In this document: piece by piece, positions 17,805-26,914 of the stretch
Numbering within the stretch: position 1 is the first letter of the stretch
Layout of the letters: each line of letters opens with the position of its first letter
Assembly (NCBI RefSeq): GCF_016406325.1
Contig: NZ_CP066370.1
Coordinates: 4,216,001-4,280,000 of the forward strand
Reading direction: 5' to 3'
Origin: Shewanella putrefaciens
GTDB lineage: Bacteria > Pseudomonadota > Gammaproteobacteria > Enterobacterales > Shewanellaceae
DNA length: 64,000 nt
Program-made: the position numbers and the translations under genes
Notes under the pieces: model-generated
Told to the model about the DNA's origin: nothing
What the model saw: only the letters and a program-made list of their open reading frames with translations
Database searches by the model: none

Positions 17805-17881
17805 CAATTCTCCCTCGTTTCAAAGTCCCTAATAATTTCTTTTTCTTCTGGTGTAGGATCGCGTTTATCATCTTCATTACC
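17804..17881 (-). pseudogene. Remnant of an upstream partner gene
   Basis: In the frame that ends in the TGATG overlap with the next gene, about 25 hydrophilic residues (containing NEDDKRDPTPEEKEIIRDF) are open after a stop codon, with no start. The composition and the coupled overlap suggest the 3' end of a lost gene. Confidence 0.4.
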
Positions 17882-18044
17882 TTAAGGTTTATCTTGCTTT
17901 TTAGATCAGGAAGTCCGCATGAATGGTTAGGATTTAGCCTTTGATTTAAATCCAGCAACCAAGGCTTGCTCCAAGAAGCTGGGGTTCATCATGCAACTAT
18001 TCTGTTTAATTGACACTGTAATTTTGGTTGGCTCAGCTCTTATT

Positions 18045-18131
18045 CTCGGTGCAGGCTGTAAATCCCACAAGAGTTTTGCCAGATCTACCATTCCTGTAAG
18101 AAAATTTAACAATGGGTGTCTCGTTTAAACT
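18045..18131 (-). repeat. Dispersed island repeat, copy 6 (87 bp, full length)
   Basis: Nearly identical to copy 3 over its whole length, and placed 28 bases after the stop codon of the lipoprotein gene that ends at 18160, the same relation that copy 3 has to its gene. Confidence 0.85.
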
Positions 18132-18159
18132 TGGTTCGATGCTGGTAAAACATATAACA

Positions 18160-18807
18160 TTAACAATTTAGCGGGTCTATCCCTATGCTTCGCACATGTA
18201 AAAATCTTATAGGTTCAATAATGTATTTTTTACCATTTATAATAATGGATGGTAACTGGACAGAGTAATCTTCCAATTTATACTCAATATCGCTTGAAAA
18301 AATACTTATTGATGCACCAGAATTAAAATACTTTTTACCAAATAATGTGTTATAGCCAAAAAAGGTATTACCAGTTATCTTTGATATAGGAATTACACTG
18401 AGATACCCATTATTAGTTGACTCATCAGAATTAGCATTTGGAATGTTCTCTGCCCGTGTAATTAATTCAGCTATCTTTACATTCCATGTTTTGTTTGTTG
18501 TATTGTCAGCAATTACAATTTCATCGCTCTCAAATTGAAAGTATGTTCCAGATGGAGCAATAATTGAAGCTGCAAAATGAAAACTCTTAAATCTCTCATT
18601 TTTTGCTGAACTAGAGCTAGATACTTCTAGCTCAACTCCCCCACTAAGCTGTATTGATATGTTATCCGTAGGACCAGAACCTCCACAGCCATTACTGTGT
18701 GTAACTCCTTCGCTATATATTGGCTTGTAGTAATCACGAACTACAGGCGCACATGAGACAGATATTATTGAAAGAGAAATTATAAATACACATTTTTTGA
18801 AAAGCAT
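18160..18807 (-). CDS. Hypothetical lipoprotein
   Basis: Predicted lipoprotein of 215 residues: MLFKKCVFIISLSIISVSC gives a short basic start, hydrophobic stretch and Cys. The rest is beta-rich with a glycine-rich NGCGGSGPTDN segment; I do not recognise a family. The start at 18807 fits the signal peptide; the longer frame up to 18888 begins with a Cys-rich stretch that overlaps the attC-like end. The low GC content of this gene contrasts with its neighbours outside the island, as expected for cassette cargo. Confidence 0.6.
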   Translation of the reverse strand: MLFKKCVFIISLSIISVSCAPVVRDYYKPIYSEGVTHSNGCGGSGPTDNISIQLSGGVELEVSSSSSAKNERFKSFHFAASIIAPSGTYFQFESDEIVIADNTTNKTWNVKIAELITRAENIPNANSDESTNNGYLSVIPISKITGNTFFGYNTLFGKKYFNSGASISIFSSDIEYKLEDYSVQLPSIIINGKKYIIEPIRFLHVRSIGIDPLNC

Positions 18808-18830
18808 ATATGGCGCACAATTTCCTTGGA

Positions 18831-18846
18831 AACATAACGTCTTAGT
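18831..18846 (-). repeat. attC-end-like sequence shared with the 52.5-kb cassette
   Basis: AACATAACGTCTTAGT here is identical to 52558-52573. On the minus strand it reads as a cassette junction (ACTAAGAC then GTTATGT), 24 bases before the start codon of the lipoprotein gene. The other half of an attC site could not be defined here. Confidence 0.6.
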
Positions 18847-19100
18847 GCGCATACGCGTTAACCTCATTAAACAAGTACAAGTGCACATATTTAATCACTT
18901 GAAATAAAACAAATTTATCAGTATTTCAATAAATACACCATCATAAAAAACGACATTAAACGATCCAACGCTATTTCAACTCTTCTTTTAGCTGCTCTAT
19001 TTGGCTATTAATAGATAACACCAATGTGTCAGCCCTTGAAATGCCGCGACTTGTTCGTGCGCTAAGCTTTGTTCCCCTCGTAGCACTGGCTTGGTTGTTA

Positions 19101-19128
19101 GTTTATTGAGATACTCACAGTTAAACTT
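19101..19128 (+). repeat. Dispersed island repeat, copy 7 (inverted)
   Basis: GTTTATTGAGATACTCACAG then TTAAACTT. This is the copy 5 variant in the opposite orientation, mirroring copy 1 at the other end of the island. Confidence 0.65.
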
Positions 19129-19157
19129 TGCTCCTGACGACAGAATCGGGATATGTG

Positions 19158-19287
19158 CAGGCTAACAGAATACTCTGTAGTTAATGGGATTAAGCACTGG
19201 CATGGAAGTGACCGTCCGTGACATGGATGTAACGGTCGAGCATACAAGGACGTACTTGCTGCGTGTCACTGGAATGGCACTGCTTAA
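19158..19287 (-). repeat. Hairpin repeat element, right copy
   Basis: The tail CAGGCTAACAGAATAC is followed by a hairpin whose arms (ATTAAGCACTGGCATGGAAG and its near complement at the far end) match the left copy at 15232-15322 in inverted orientation. The loop is about 40 bases longer than in the left copy. Confidence 0.75.
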
Positions 19288-19359
19288 TCATTTCATCGGC
19301 ATTTATAAGATCTCGATTTCCGCTCAACATTATTGCCGGAATGACGAAAAAACAGACTG

Positions 19360-19743
19360 TTAAGCAGTTTCACGCCCACTTTCAATCAACGCCAATTTCT
19401 GAGTACGACTCAGTTTTTTAACCGCGATTTCACGCTTTAGGGCATCGCTGTGGGTGCCGACTTGTTCTTGATACATCAGGGTTAATGGCCCTTTACCGCG
19501 CAGGTATTTTGCCGCCTTGGGGCCATTGGATTGATGTTCCTTAAAGCGCCGTGCGACATCGGTGGTAATGCCGGTGTACAAGTGTCCATTGGCGCAGCGG
19601 ATCAGATACAGATACCACATCGATACTTGCACTATCTCTGACGTAGCGCCTTGGTCTGAAGTAACAGCTTGAGCTTGGCTAGCCCTTTGCTCAGAGCTAG
19701 CCAAGTGATCTGGATTTGCTGTCTCAATGGCTAAATCAGTCAC
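19360..19743 (-). CDS. GIY-YIG nuclease-fold protein (UPF0213/YhbQ type)
   Basis: The last 86 residues form a complete small GIY-YIG domain: WYLYLIRCANGHLYTGIT supplies the family's paired Tyr motif, followed by the RRFKEH arginine region and the conserved acidic residue region further on. About 41 residues of polar, low-complexity sequence precede it when the GTG at 19743 is used; the internal ATG at 19620 would give a domain-only protein. Relatives of this size are stand-alone and of uncertain role in DNA repair or RNA handling. Confidence 0.8.
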   Translation of the reverse strand: MTDLAIETANPDHLASSEQRASQAQAVTSDQGATSEIVQVSMWYLYLIRCANGHLYTGITTDVARRFKEHQSNGPKAAKYLRGKGPLTLMYQEQVGTHSDALKREIAVKKLSRTQKLALIESGRETA

Positions 19744-19753
19744 CTGTTGGCGC

Positions 19754-21889
19754 CTACTTAATTATGCCCAGCAGGTTTAAGAAGAAGGCATATTCTTGGG
19801 CTGTGTCTTGGTACTGGCGATAACGGCCACTCTTACCACCGTGGCCAGCATCCATATTCACATCCAATAACAACACCTTATCGTCAAACTTGTACCATTT
19901 ATTTTGCACATCACGCAGCTTAGCGACCCACTTAGCGGGTTCAAAATATTGCACTTGTGAATCATGCAAACCCGTTGTGACTAGCAGATGGGGATACTCA
20001 TGGTCGGCCACGTTGTCATAGGGCGAGTAACTCAGCATGTAATCAAAATAAGTTTTCTCGTTAGGATTACCCCACTCGTCGTACTCATTAGTGGTGAGCG
20101 GAATCGACTCATCGAGCATGGTCGTTACCACATCCACAAAAGGCACATGCGCTGCAATGGCAAAGTACTTTTCCGGTGCCATATTGGCAATCGCGCCCAT
20201 TAATAACCCGCCCGCACTGCCGCCAGAGGCAACGACTTTATTTTTATCGCCATAACCTTGCTCGGTTAACGCCGTTGTTACGTCAATAAAATCATTAAAG
20301 GTATTCTTTTTATTCAGTAATTTACCTGCATCGTACCAAGGGCGACCTAACATTTCGCTACCACGCACATGGGCGATGGCATACACAAAGCCGCGGTCGA
20401 GCAGACTAATAACCGATGAAGAAAAATCAGGTTCAACGGTGTAACCATAAGATCCATAACCATATTGATACAGAGGGTTAGTACCGTCTTTCTTAAACTT
20501 ATCTTTACGATAAACCAAGGACACTGGCACCTTGGCACCATCACGGACGGTCACAAACAAGCGCTCGGCGCGGTATTGGCTGGCATCAAAACCACCAAGC
20601 ACTTGTTCCTGCTTGAGCAGATCGCGTCTATCGGGATTGGTTAAATGGTACTCATAAATCGCCTCTGGCGTGGTAAGGCTGGAGTAGAAAACACGTAACT
20701 TGTCGCTATCTTGCTGAGCGTTAACATCTAACCCAAGCACATAGGCGGGTTCATCAAAACTCAGTTCAAAGGGCTTTTGACCATTGAAAGGCATCACTTT
20801 GATGCGTGTTAGGCCATTTTCACGGGTTTGAATAATCAAGTAATCCTTAAGCACTAAGTCATCTTCAATCCGTGCATTAGGGTTATGGGCTACCACTTCT
20901 TGCCACTTGGATTTATCTGCCGCATCTTTGATGGCAACTTTCATTAAACGAAAGTTAGTCGCCTGCCAGTTGGTGAGAATGTAATAGGTATCCCCCAACT
21001 TAGACACGCTATATTCATGGCCTTCTTCTCTTGGTAGTACAGGCTTAAATAACCCTAAAGGATCATTGGCATCCAGCACAGAGACTTCACTGGTAGTGGT
21101 ATTTTCATGGAACAGTACAATCTGCGACTCATCTAAGGTTTTACCGAGAGAAAGGTAATATGAATCGTCTTGCTCTTCATAAACCAAAATATCCCGTGAT
21201 TGTGGCGTGCCTAATTCATGGCGATAAACTTGATAGCCGAGTAAGGTCTTAAGATCTTTCGCAATATAGAACACATGCCGATTATCGTTACCCCAAACCA
21301 CTCGACCTTCTGTATTTTCAAGCACATCGGTGATCATATCGCCCGAGGCCAAGTCTTTAAAATAAATGTGGTACACGCGGCGACTGAGCACATCTTCACC
21401 AAAGGCCAGCATGGTTTCATCTGGGCTGACACTCGCGCCACCTAAACCATAAAACTCATGACCCTTAGCTCGCTCGTTAACATCGAGCATCACTTGTTCT
21501 ACACCATCGGCACCCTTACGGCTGATCAGCGGATATTCGCTGCCCTCTTGATATCGACGGTAATAGCTATGCTGGTGCCATTGGTACGGCACGCTCGACT
21601 CATCGGCAACTAAACGCTCGGTTAACTCTTTATAAAGGCCATCTTGCAGTGGCTTTAAGGGTTTGAAATAAGCCGCGGTATAGCGATTCTCAGCGTTGAG
21701 ATAGGCTAACACTTTAGGATCTTTGCGTTCATCGTCACGTAGCCAATAGTAATCATCGGTACGCGTGACACCATGCAAGGTCATCACATGGGGAATTTTT
21801 TCAGCAATCGGGGCAGGAATTTGCCCTTTTTGAGTCGAACAACCAGATAGCAACATGGTAATACCTAAAGTGAGTAGCAGAGATCGCAT
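19754..21889 (-). CDS. ptrB: Oligopeptidase B-like S9 peptidase, lipoprotein
   Basis: Serine peptidase of 711 residues: an N-terminal seven-bladed propeller and a C-terminal alpha/beta-hydrolase. The nucleophile is in GGSAGGLL and the catalytic His in DAGHGGKSGR, with the Asp expected in between (LVTTGLHDSQV). It cleaves peptides after basic residues. Unlike cytosolic PtrB, this protein starts with a lipoprotein signal peptide ending LLSGC, so it should act in the envelope. AAGGACG lies before the ATG. It is 10 bases upstream of the GIY-YIG gene and probably cotranscribed with it. Confidence 0.88.
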   Translation of the reverse strand: MRSLLLTLGITMLLSGCSTQKGQIPAPIAEKIPHVMTLHGVTRTDDYYWLRDDERKDPKVLAYLNAENRYTAAYFKPLKPLQDGLYKELTERLVADESSVPYQWHQHSYYRRYQEGSEYPLISRKGADGVEQVMLDVNERAKGHEFYGLGGASVSPDETMLAFGEDVLSRRVYHIYFKDLASGDMITDVLENTEGRVVWGNDNRHVFYIAKDLKTLLGYQVYRHELGTPQSRDILVYEEQDDSYYLSLGKTLDESQIVLFHENTTTSEVSVLDANDPLGLFKPVLPREEGHEYSVSKLGDTYYILTNWQATNFRLMKVAIKDAADKSKWQEVVAHNPNARIEDDLVLKDYLIIQTRENGLTRIKVMPFNGQKPFELSFDEPAYVLGLDVNAQQDSDKLRVFYSSLTTPEAIYEYHLTNPDRRDLLKQEQVLGGFDASQYRAERLFVTVRDGAKVPVSLVYRKDKFKKDGTNPLYQYGYGSYGYTVEPDFSSSVISLLDRGFVYAIAHVRGSEMLGRPWYDAGKLLNKKNTFNDFIDVTTALTEQGYGDKNKVVASGGSAGGLLMGAIANMAPEKYFAIAAHVPFVDVVTTMLDESIPLTTNEYDEWGNPNEKTYFDYMLSYSPYDNVADHEYPHLLVTTGLHDSQVQYFEPAKWVAKLRDVQNKWYKFDDKVLLLDVNMDAGHGGKSGRYRQYQDTAQEYAFFLNLLGIIK

Positions 21890-22059
21890 TTATACGTCCT
21901 TGTGACGTCCATAACGACCGTCGATGAGTGCGACGGCAAATAAATTAGTATGATAGTGGTGAGGTGTGCACTAGCGCAAACATTGAACGCCAGAAGTTGC
22001 CATTCGGGTTAAATAAGAGCAACATAACTGCGTTTTTTAGCCTAAACGGCTTAAAAGCA

Positions 22060-22280
22060 AATTCTCAGGGCGGGGTGAAACTCCCCACCGGCGGTAAATG
22101 AGTAACGGCTAAGTGATGGTGACTTAGTGTGGCTCAAAGCCCGCGAGCGCCCGAAATACTTCGGGGTCAGCAGATCTGGTGCCTCAGTGTTTGCCGAGTG
22201 CAAATCTGATATTCCAGAGCCGACGGTAATGGACTGTGACCTTAATGGCAACAGTGCTGAGTCCGGATGGAAGAGAATGT
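22060..22280 (+). promoter_or_regulatory. FMN riboswitch (RFN element)
   Basis: The conserved core is easy to read: TCAGGGCGGGGTGAAA at the 5' side, CCCCACCGGCGGTAAAT, AGCCCGCGAGCG, CAGCAGATCTGGTG, CCAGAGCCGACGGT and AGTCCGGATGGAAGAGAATG. It binds FMN and lowers ribB expression. About 190 bases of expression platform lie between it and the ribB start. Confidence 0.96.
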
Positions 22281-22473
22281 AAGACGGCACTTTGCGGCAC
22301 CCATGTATAAACATGCTCAGTATCGCACAGTGTTAGCCTCATGTTTTGCAATAACTTCACCCAGTGAAGTGATATTGCTACAGCAAAATTGAGCCATTAG
22401 GTTTGGTTAAGTTGTATTCCTGCACGCCCTGATTCTGGATATTCCAATGTCGTATTTTTTAAGGATATTAACC

Positions 22474-23127
22474 ATGAATCAGTCTTTACTTGCTCCTTTT
22501 GGTACTGCTATCGAACGTGTTGAAGCCGGTCTTAATGCCCTGCGTCAAGGCCAAGGTGTGTTAGTTGTCGATGATGAAGATAGAGAAAACGAAGGCGACT
22601 TAATTTTCGCTGCCCAGACGCTGACTAACGCTCAAATGGCCATGCTTATTCGTGAATGTAGTGGCATCGTTTGTTTGTGTTTACCGGACGAAAAAGTCAA
22701 AGCCCTTGAGTTACCGCCTATGGTGGAAAACAACTCAAGCCAATATGGTACTGCGTTTACTGTGAGCATTGAGGCAAAAGTCGGTGTAACGACTGGCGTT
22801 TCTGCTGCTGACCGCGTGACCACCATCAAAGCGGCGATTGCCGATGGCGCTAAGCCAAGTGATTTGGCGCGTCCTGGCCATGTGTATCCACTGCGCGCCC
22901 AGCCCGGTGGTGTGTTGACTCGCCGCGGTCACACAGAAGGCACGATTGATTTAATGCAACTCGCGGGTTTAAAGCCCGCTGGCGTATTATGTGAAGTCAC
23001 TAATCCAGACGGCACAATGGCACGTTTACCTGAAATTATTGCCTTTGGTGCCCAGCACGATATACCTGTGCTAACGATTGAAGATATTGTTCTTTACCGT
23101 AAATCGCTGCTCGCAAATGTAGGCTAA
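22474..23127 (+). CDS. ribB: 3,4-dihydroxy-2-butanone 4-phosphate synthase
   Basis: Stand-alone RibB of 217 residues, of normal family length, converting ribulose 5-phosphate to dihydroxybutanone phosphate and formate in riboflavin synthesis. The acidic loop [11 protein letters not shown] and the [11 protein letters not shown] motif carry the catalytic residues. ATG 22474 has AAGGA eight bases upstream; the frame extends nine codons further up but without a ribosome binding site. The FMN riboswitch upstream gives feedback control, and the gene ends in a strong terminator. Confidence 0.97.
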   Translation: MNQSLLAPFGTAIERVEAGLNALRQGQGVLVVDDEDRENEGDLIFAAQTLTNAQMAMLIRECSGIVCLCLPDEKVKALELPPMVENNSSQYGTAFTVSIEAKVGVTTGVSAADRVTTIKAAIADGAKPSDLARPGHVYPLRAQPGGVLTRRGHTEGTIDLMQLAGLKPAGVLCEVTNPDGTMARLPEIIAFGAQHDIPVLTIEDIVLYRKSLLANVG

Positions 23128-23169
23128 ATCAAGTTTTAGTAACACATTAAGCAGTCGTCACCGTATATT

Positions 23170-23200
23170 AAGGACGCCTTTTTCAAGGGCGTCCTTTTTC
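23170..23200 (+). terminator. Intrinsic terminator after ribB
   Basis: The stem AAGGACGCC / GGCGTCCTT is followed by a T run, about 45 bases after the ribB stop. Confidence 0.92.
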
Positions 23201-23618
23201 TTTCTATACGCTAGATAAGATATCCCAAAACTGGGGCTCGATAGCATTACCCATAAGGTCAACATCGTCACGGACCACCACGATAAGTATGCAATTGATA
23301 TTCGGCTTTACCGCCTAGTGAGTCAGCTAACATCGCTAACGCTCAAATACTGCTCAATATCACAGACAAACAATCCAATTGTTTGATAGGGGAAATACGT
23401 CAATAAAAATAATTGCTTAGACCAATATATAACAATTTGCTTAATTTCGTGACCTAGATTAGATATCCATAAACTAAAGGTCGCGGGCTGTTCGGGTCTA
23501 TGTTAAAAATCGTCACCCTGTGCCTAGGCTCATTTTTTTCACCATTTAACTCAGTATCAAGGCAATTGCCTTGATTTTTTATATCTCCAACTAGGCAAAT
23601 GGGTAGGAGTAAGCTTGT
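23201..23618 (+). promoter_or_regulatory. Long leader ending in a terminator-like hairpin before the GGDEF/EAL gene
   Basis: About 400 bases precede the next gene without an ORF. At 23556-23580 the perfect hairpin TCAAGGCAATTGCCTTGA is followed by six T residues, only about 40 bases before the start codon. It could be an attenuator in the leader or the end of a small RNA; no known riboswitch motif was recognised. Confidence 0.5.
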
Positions 23619-26600
23619 ATGCCATCAACGCTACATCATCTCAGTTTGAAGCAAAAACTGATTCTGTTTTCTTTGCTTCCCCTATTGATGATGGGCTTTT
23701 TCGTATTAACCCGAATGTACGTTCTGGCTAAAGAATACCGCGCCGCGGATCATAGTCATCTAGCAATACAAACAACGGCACAAGTAACTGATTTACTATA
23801 TCAATTGCAAAACGAATATAGTCTTAGCGTCAATGGCAGCCAAGCGGCAACACCATCCGATGAAACGGAACTGCAGCAACAGCAAACTAACACCAAGAAG
23901 GCTTTAACTCATCTTCTCACTAGCACATCATTCGCGACCTTAATTGATGCACTCACGGGTGCTCAACCAGCATCAGAGCAATTACAAGCACAACGAGACG
24001 CTATTGCACTTTCAAGTCATAACTTAGCATCGGCTCGTCAAGGTGTATCAGATAAACAACCACAAGCGTTGACTGAGCTCTATTTCCAACTCAATAAGCA
24101 ATTATTGCAACTACTCCAACTGTTACAGTTGCAAACTAACGATATTAATCAATCTCGTGCTTACACTGATTTATTGAATCTGATCACTGTGCAGGAATTG
24201 GCAGTAAAAGAGCGCAATGTGATCAATCAAATGCTGTTATCAAAAGAACTCAATATCACTGATTACCGTACAATAAGTACTGTTATCTATGAATACGGCC
24301 AAGCAATTTTACACGCCAGTAATGCATCCATATCAACCAAACAGTCCCTTATTCATCAGGTTCAAACCTCTCCCGAAAGCCTGCAAATCTTAAAAATCAG
24401 CCAACAGATTGAGCAACAGCTACGCATTAGTACCCTAGCCAAAACGATCAATGCTCATTTAGGTTATGGTGGTTTAATCGATAGCTTTCAAGATTACCGA
24501 CTTACAGGTACAGATGCTGCACGACAAAAATTTAATGCCGCGCTATCCATCATCCGACTCAATTTAGCTGAATTGAATCATGAAATTCGTCATCTACCCG
24601 AATTAGCCACCCCAGTAAATGTGGTTGAAAACACGATAGAACAATACGCATTTTATATGGATAAGTTGCACGAGCTTAAACAGCAGCAACGCCCTCTTGA
24701 AGATATCAACGGGCTTATGAATATCAAAAAGGCACAGCTAAACGAAGCAATGGGTAAACTGTTAATGCCGCCTCATCCAGTCACAAGTCAACTCTGGTGG
24801 AAACTGACAACGGATCGCATCAACAAATTACACGCCATCAGCAAAGAAATGACTCAATCTATGGCGCTACAGAGTGAGTACTTAAAAACGAAAGCCTTGA
24901 CCTTACTCGGACTCTATTTATTCTCGGCATTTTTAACCGCGACAATAACGCTCTGGCTTGGCCGCAAAATTATTAGCAATTTTATGGAAAAAATAACCAG
25001 AATTGCCAATGGGATGCAGCAAATGGCGGCGGATCCCACACTCAATATTAATATCAATATTTCAGGTTCAGATGAACTCGCCCGAATGGCCCGCGCCATG
25101 AACCGCATGATTAGCGAACGTCAAAAGGCAAGCCATGCGCTAAGCCGAGCCGCAGCCGTGTTTAATTATTCCGCCGAAGGCATAGTGGTCACAGATGCTG
25201 AAAACCATATTGAACTGATTAATCCCGCCTTCACCCAGATAACGGGTTATACCTTAAATGAAATTAAAGGCCACAACCCATCAATACTAAGCGCTAAACG
25301 CCATCAGCCACATTTTTATACCGCTATGTGGCAATCGCTTCAAAAAGAAGGGAAATGGGAAGGTGAAATCTGGAATAAGCGTAAAGATGGAGAGGTGTAT
25401 CCCGAGTATCTTGCCATCACAGTTGTCAAGAATGAACAAGGAGAGATCATCCAGCATATTGGTTTATTTATGGATATCAGCAAGCGTAAGCAATATGAGC
25501 AGGACCTCTGGTATCAAGCCAACTTTGATAGCTTAACAGGCCTACCCAATCGCAAACTGTTTAACGAACGACTACAGCACGAAATCCAACTGGCTCAACA
25601 CGATTCACGCAAACTGGCCATCCTACTAATTGACTTAGATCAGTTCAAATACATCAACGATGTGCAGGGTCATGCCACGGGGGATTTGCTGCTTCAGGAT
25701 GTCGCCAAACGCTTAGAAAGCATCGGTGGCCAAAACGATTTTATTGCGCGGATCGGCGGCGATGAGTTTGTGCTTATTCTGCCACGCCTCACTAATGAAC
25801 TTGCCATTGAGCATATGGCTACGCGCATTATCGAAACCTTAGCCACGCCTTTTAGTCTGAACGAGCGAGAGATCCAAATCTCCGCCAGCTTTGGTATTGG
25901 GGTCTACCCAGAGGATGGCCTTGATGTGAGCTCCCTCACCCGCAATACCGAAATGGCAATGTATCAAGCCAAAGACGCAGGGCGAAATAACTTTAAATAT
26001 TTTACCTCGGGAATGAACCAAGCCATGTTTGCCCGCATGGAACTGGAACAACGCCTTCGCCGCGCAGTGGCACAAAATGAGTTTGCCTTGCATTATCAAC
26101 CGATTGTGGATATGAAAACAGGCCAAGTCTGCAGTGTTGAGGCACTTATCCGTTGGCAAGATCCCGATTTGGGATTAATACCGCCAGATCATTTTATCGG
26201 GATTGCCGAAGAAACAGGACTCATTGAACCTATGGGGGAATGGGTGCTCAATCAAGCCATGAGTGATCTTAGGCAATGGCAGAAAAGCGGCTTAAATATC
26301 AATGTTGCTATCAATGTTTCTGGCCGGCAATGCATCAATACGCGCGGAATGAGCTTTGATCAGGTGCTGCAAGAATGCTTCAATCGCCACCATATTAATC
26401 CGAGAAATGTTCATATTGAGATCACTGAAAGTATGCTGATGGGCGATGCCAGCCACTGCCTCAGTACCCTCAATGCTATTCGTCAGCTAGGCTCACAGAT
26501 TTATATCGATGATTTTGGTACAGGCTATTCATCCCTCAGTTATTTGAAGAAATATCCTATTTCTGTCATAAAAATTGACCGCAGTTTTGTAGAACATGCC

Positions 26601-26852
26601 CTCGAAAGCACTTCAAATGCCAACTTAGTCAAAGCGATTGTGATGATGGGCCAAAGTCTTGAAATGAAACTCGTCGCCGAAGGGATAGAAACCCCAGCAC
26701 AATGGAATTTCCTAAAAGACTTAGGCTGTGATTTCGCCCAAGGCTATTTAATTTCTAAGCCACTGCCTTTCGATGACGTCACACCATTACTCAAACAAAA
26801 GTACCAGATACGACTCGATTCCGATGGTGAAGCTGAATGCAGTAATTTCTAA
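23619..26852 (+). CDS. Membrane sensor with NIT-like, HAMP, PAS, GGDEF and EAL domains
   Basis: Protein of 1077 residues. TM1 (about 15-30) and TM2 (about 430-450) enclose a helical periplasmic region resembling the NIT nitrate/nitrite sensor (LLYQLQNEYSLSVNG, later LAVKERNVINQML). HAMP (about 450-505), PAS (about 510-625), GGDEF (about 640-795) and EAL (about 813-1060) follow. The cyclase motif RIGGDEF is intact, but the inhibitory I-site Arg is replaced (GQND before the motif). The EAL motif EALIRW, DDFGTG and AEGIET are present, so phosphodiesterase activity is likely. AGGAG lies nine bases before the ATG. Confidence 0.88.
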   Translation: MPSTLHHLSLKQKLILFSLLPLLMMGFFVLTRMYVLAKEYRAADHSHLAIQTTAQVTDLLYQLQNEYSLSVNGSQAATPSDETELQQQQTNTKKALTHLLTSTSFATLIDALTGAQPASEQLQAQRDAIALSSHNLASARQGVSDKQPQALTELYFQLNKQLLQLLQLLQLQTNDINQSRAYTDLLNLITVQELAVKERNVINQMLLSKELNITDYRTISTVIYEYGQAILHASNASISTKQSLIHQVQTSPESLQILKISQQIEQQLRISTLAKTINAHLGYGGLIDSFQDYRLTGTDAARQKFNAALSIIRLNLAELNHEIRHLPELATPVNVVENTIEQYAFYMDKLHELKQQQRPLEDINGLMNIKKAQLNEAMGKLLMPPHPVTSQLWWKLTTDRINKLHAISKEMTQSMALQSEYLKTKALTLLGLYLFSAFLTATITLWLGRKIISNFMEKITRIANGMQQMAADPTLNININISGSDELARMARAMNRMISERQKASHALSRAAAVFNYSAEGIVVTDAENHIELINPAFTQITGYTLNEIKGHNPSILSAKRHQPHFYTAMWQSLQKEGKWEGEIWNKRKDGEVYPEYLAITVVKNEQGEIIQHIGLFMDISKRKQYEQDLWYQANFDSLTGLPNRKLFNERLQHEIQLAQHDSRKLAILLIDLDQFKYINDVQGHATGDLLLQDVAKRLESIGGQNDFIARIGGDEFVLILPRLTNELAIEHMATRIIETLATPFSLNEREIQISASFGIGVYPEDGLDVSSLTRNTEMAMYQAKDAGRNNFKYFTSGMNQAMFARMELEQRLRRAVAQNEFALHYQPIVDMKTGQVCSVEALIRWQDPDLGLIPPDHFIGIAEETGLIEPMGEWVLNQAMSDLRQWQKSGLNINVAINVSGRQCINTRGMSFDQVLQECFNRHHINPRNVHIEITESMLMGDASHCLSTLNAIRQLGSQIYIDDFGTGYSSLSYLKKYPISVIKIDRSFVEHALESTSNANLVKAIVMMGQSLEMKLVAEGIETPAQWNFLKDLGCDFAQGYLISKPLPFDDVTPLLKQKYQIRLDSDGEAECSNF

Positions 26853-26871
26853 GCGTAAAACGCCTAAAAAC

Positions 26872-26897
26872 AAAAAAGCAGCCTAGGCTGCTTTTTT
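26872..26897. terminator. Bidirectional intrinsic terminator
   Basis: AAAAAAGCAGCC pairs with GGCTGCTTTTTT around a TA centre, serving both the GGDEF/EAL gene and the convergent ferritin gene. Confidence 0.9.
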
Positions 26898-26914
26898 GTT
26901 TTTTACATAGAATG

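Larger units (their letters stand above)
18808..19359. other. Non-coding right flank of the accessory island
   Basis: Over 550 bases without a convincing gene. It holds the attC-end-like 16-mer, repeat copy 7 (19101-19128), the tail CAGGCTAACAGAATAC (19158-19173) and the right hairpin element (19189-19287). Confidence 0.6.

Noticed and set aside
17927..18112. 61-codon minus-strand frame between two cassette genes
   Set aside because: It begins inside repeat copy 6, the same frame is broken by stops in copies 3 and 5, and no ribosome binding site is visible.
22051..22314. 87-codon minus-strand frame over the FMN riboswitch
   Set aside because: It is antisense to a structured RNA and has no protein features.
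23201..23555. A c-di-GMP (GEMM) riboswitch in the leader of the GGDEF/EAL gene
   Set aside because: The conserved GEMM core sequences were looked for and not found.
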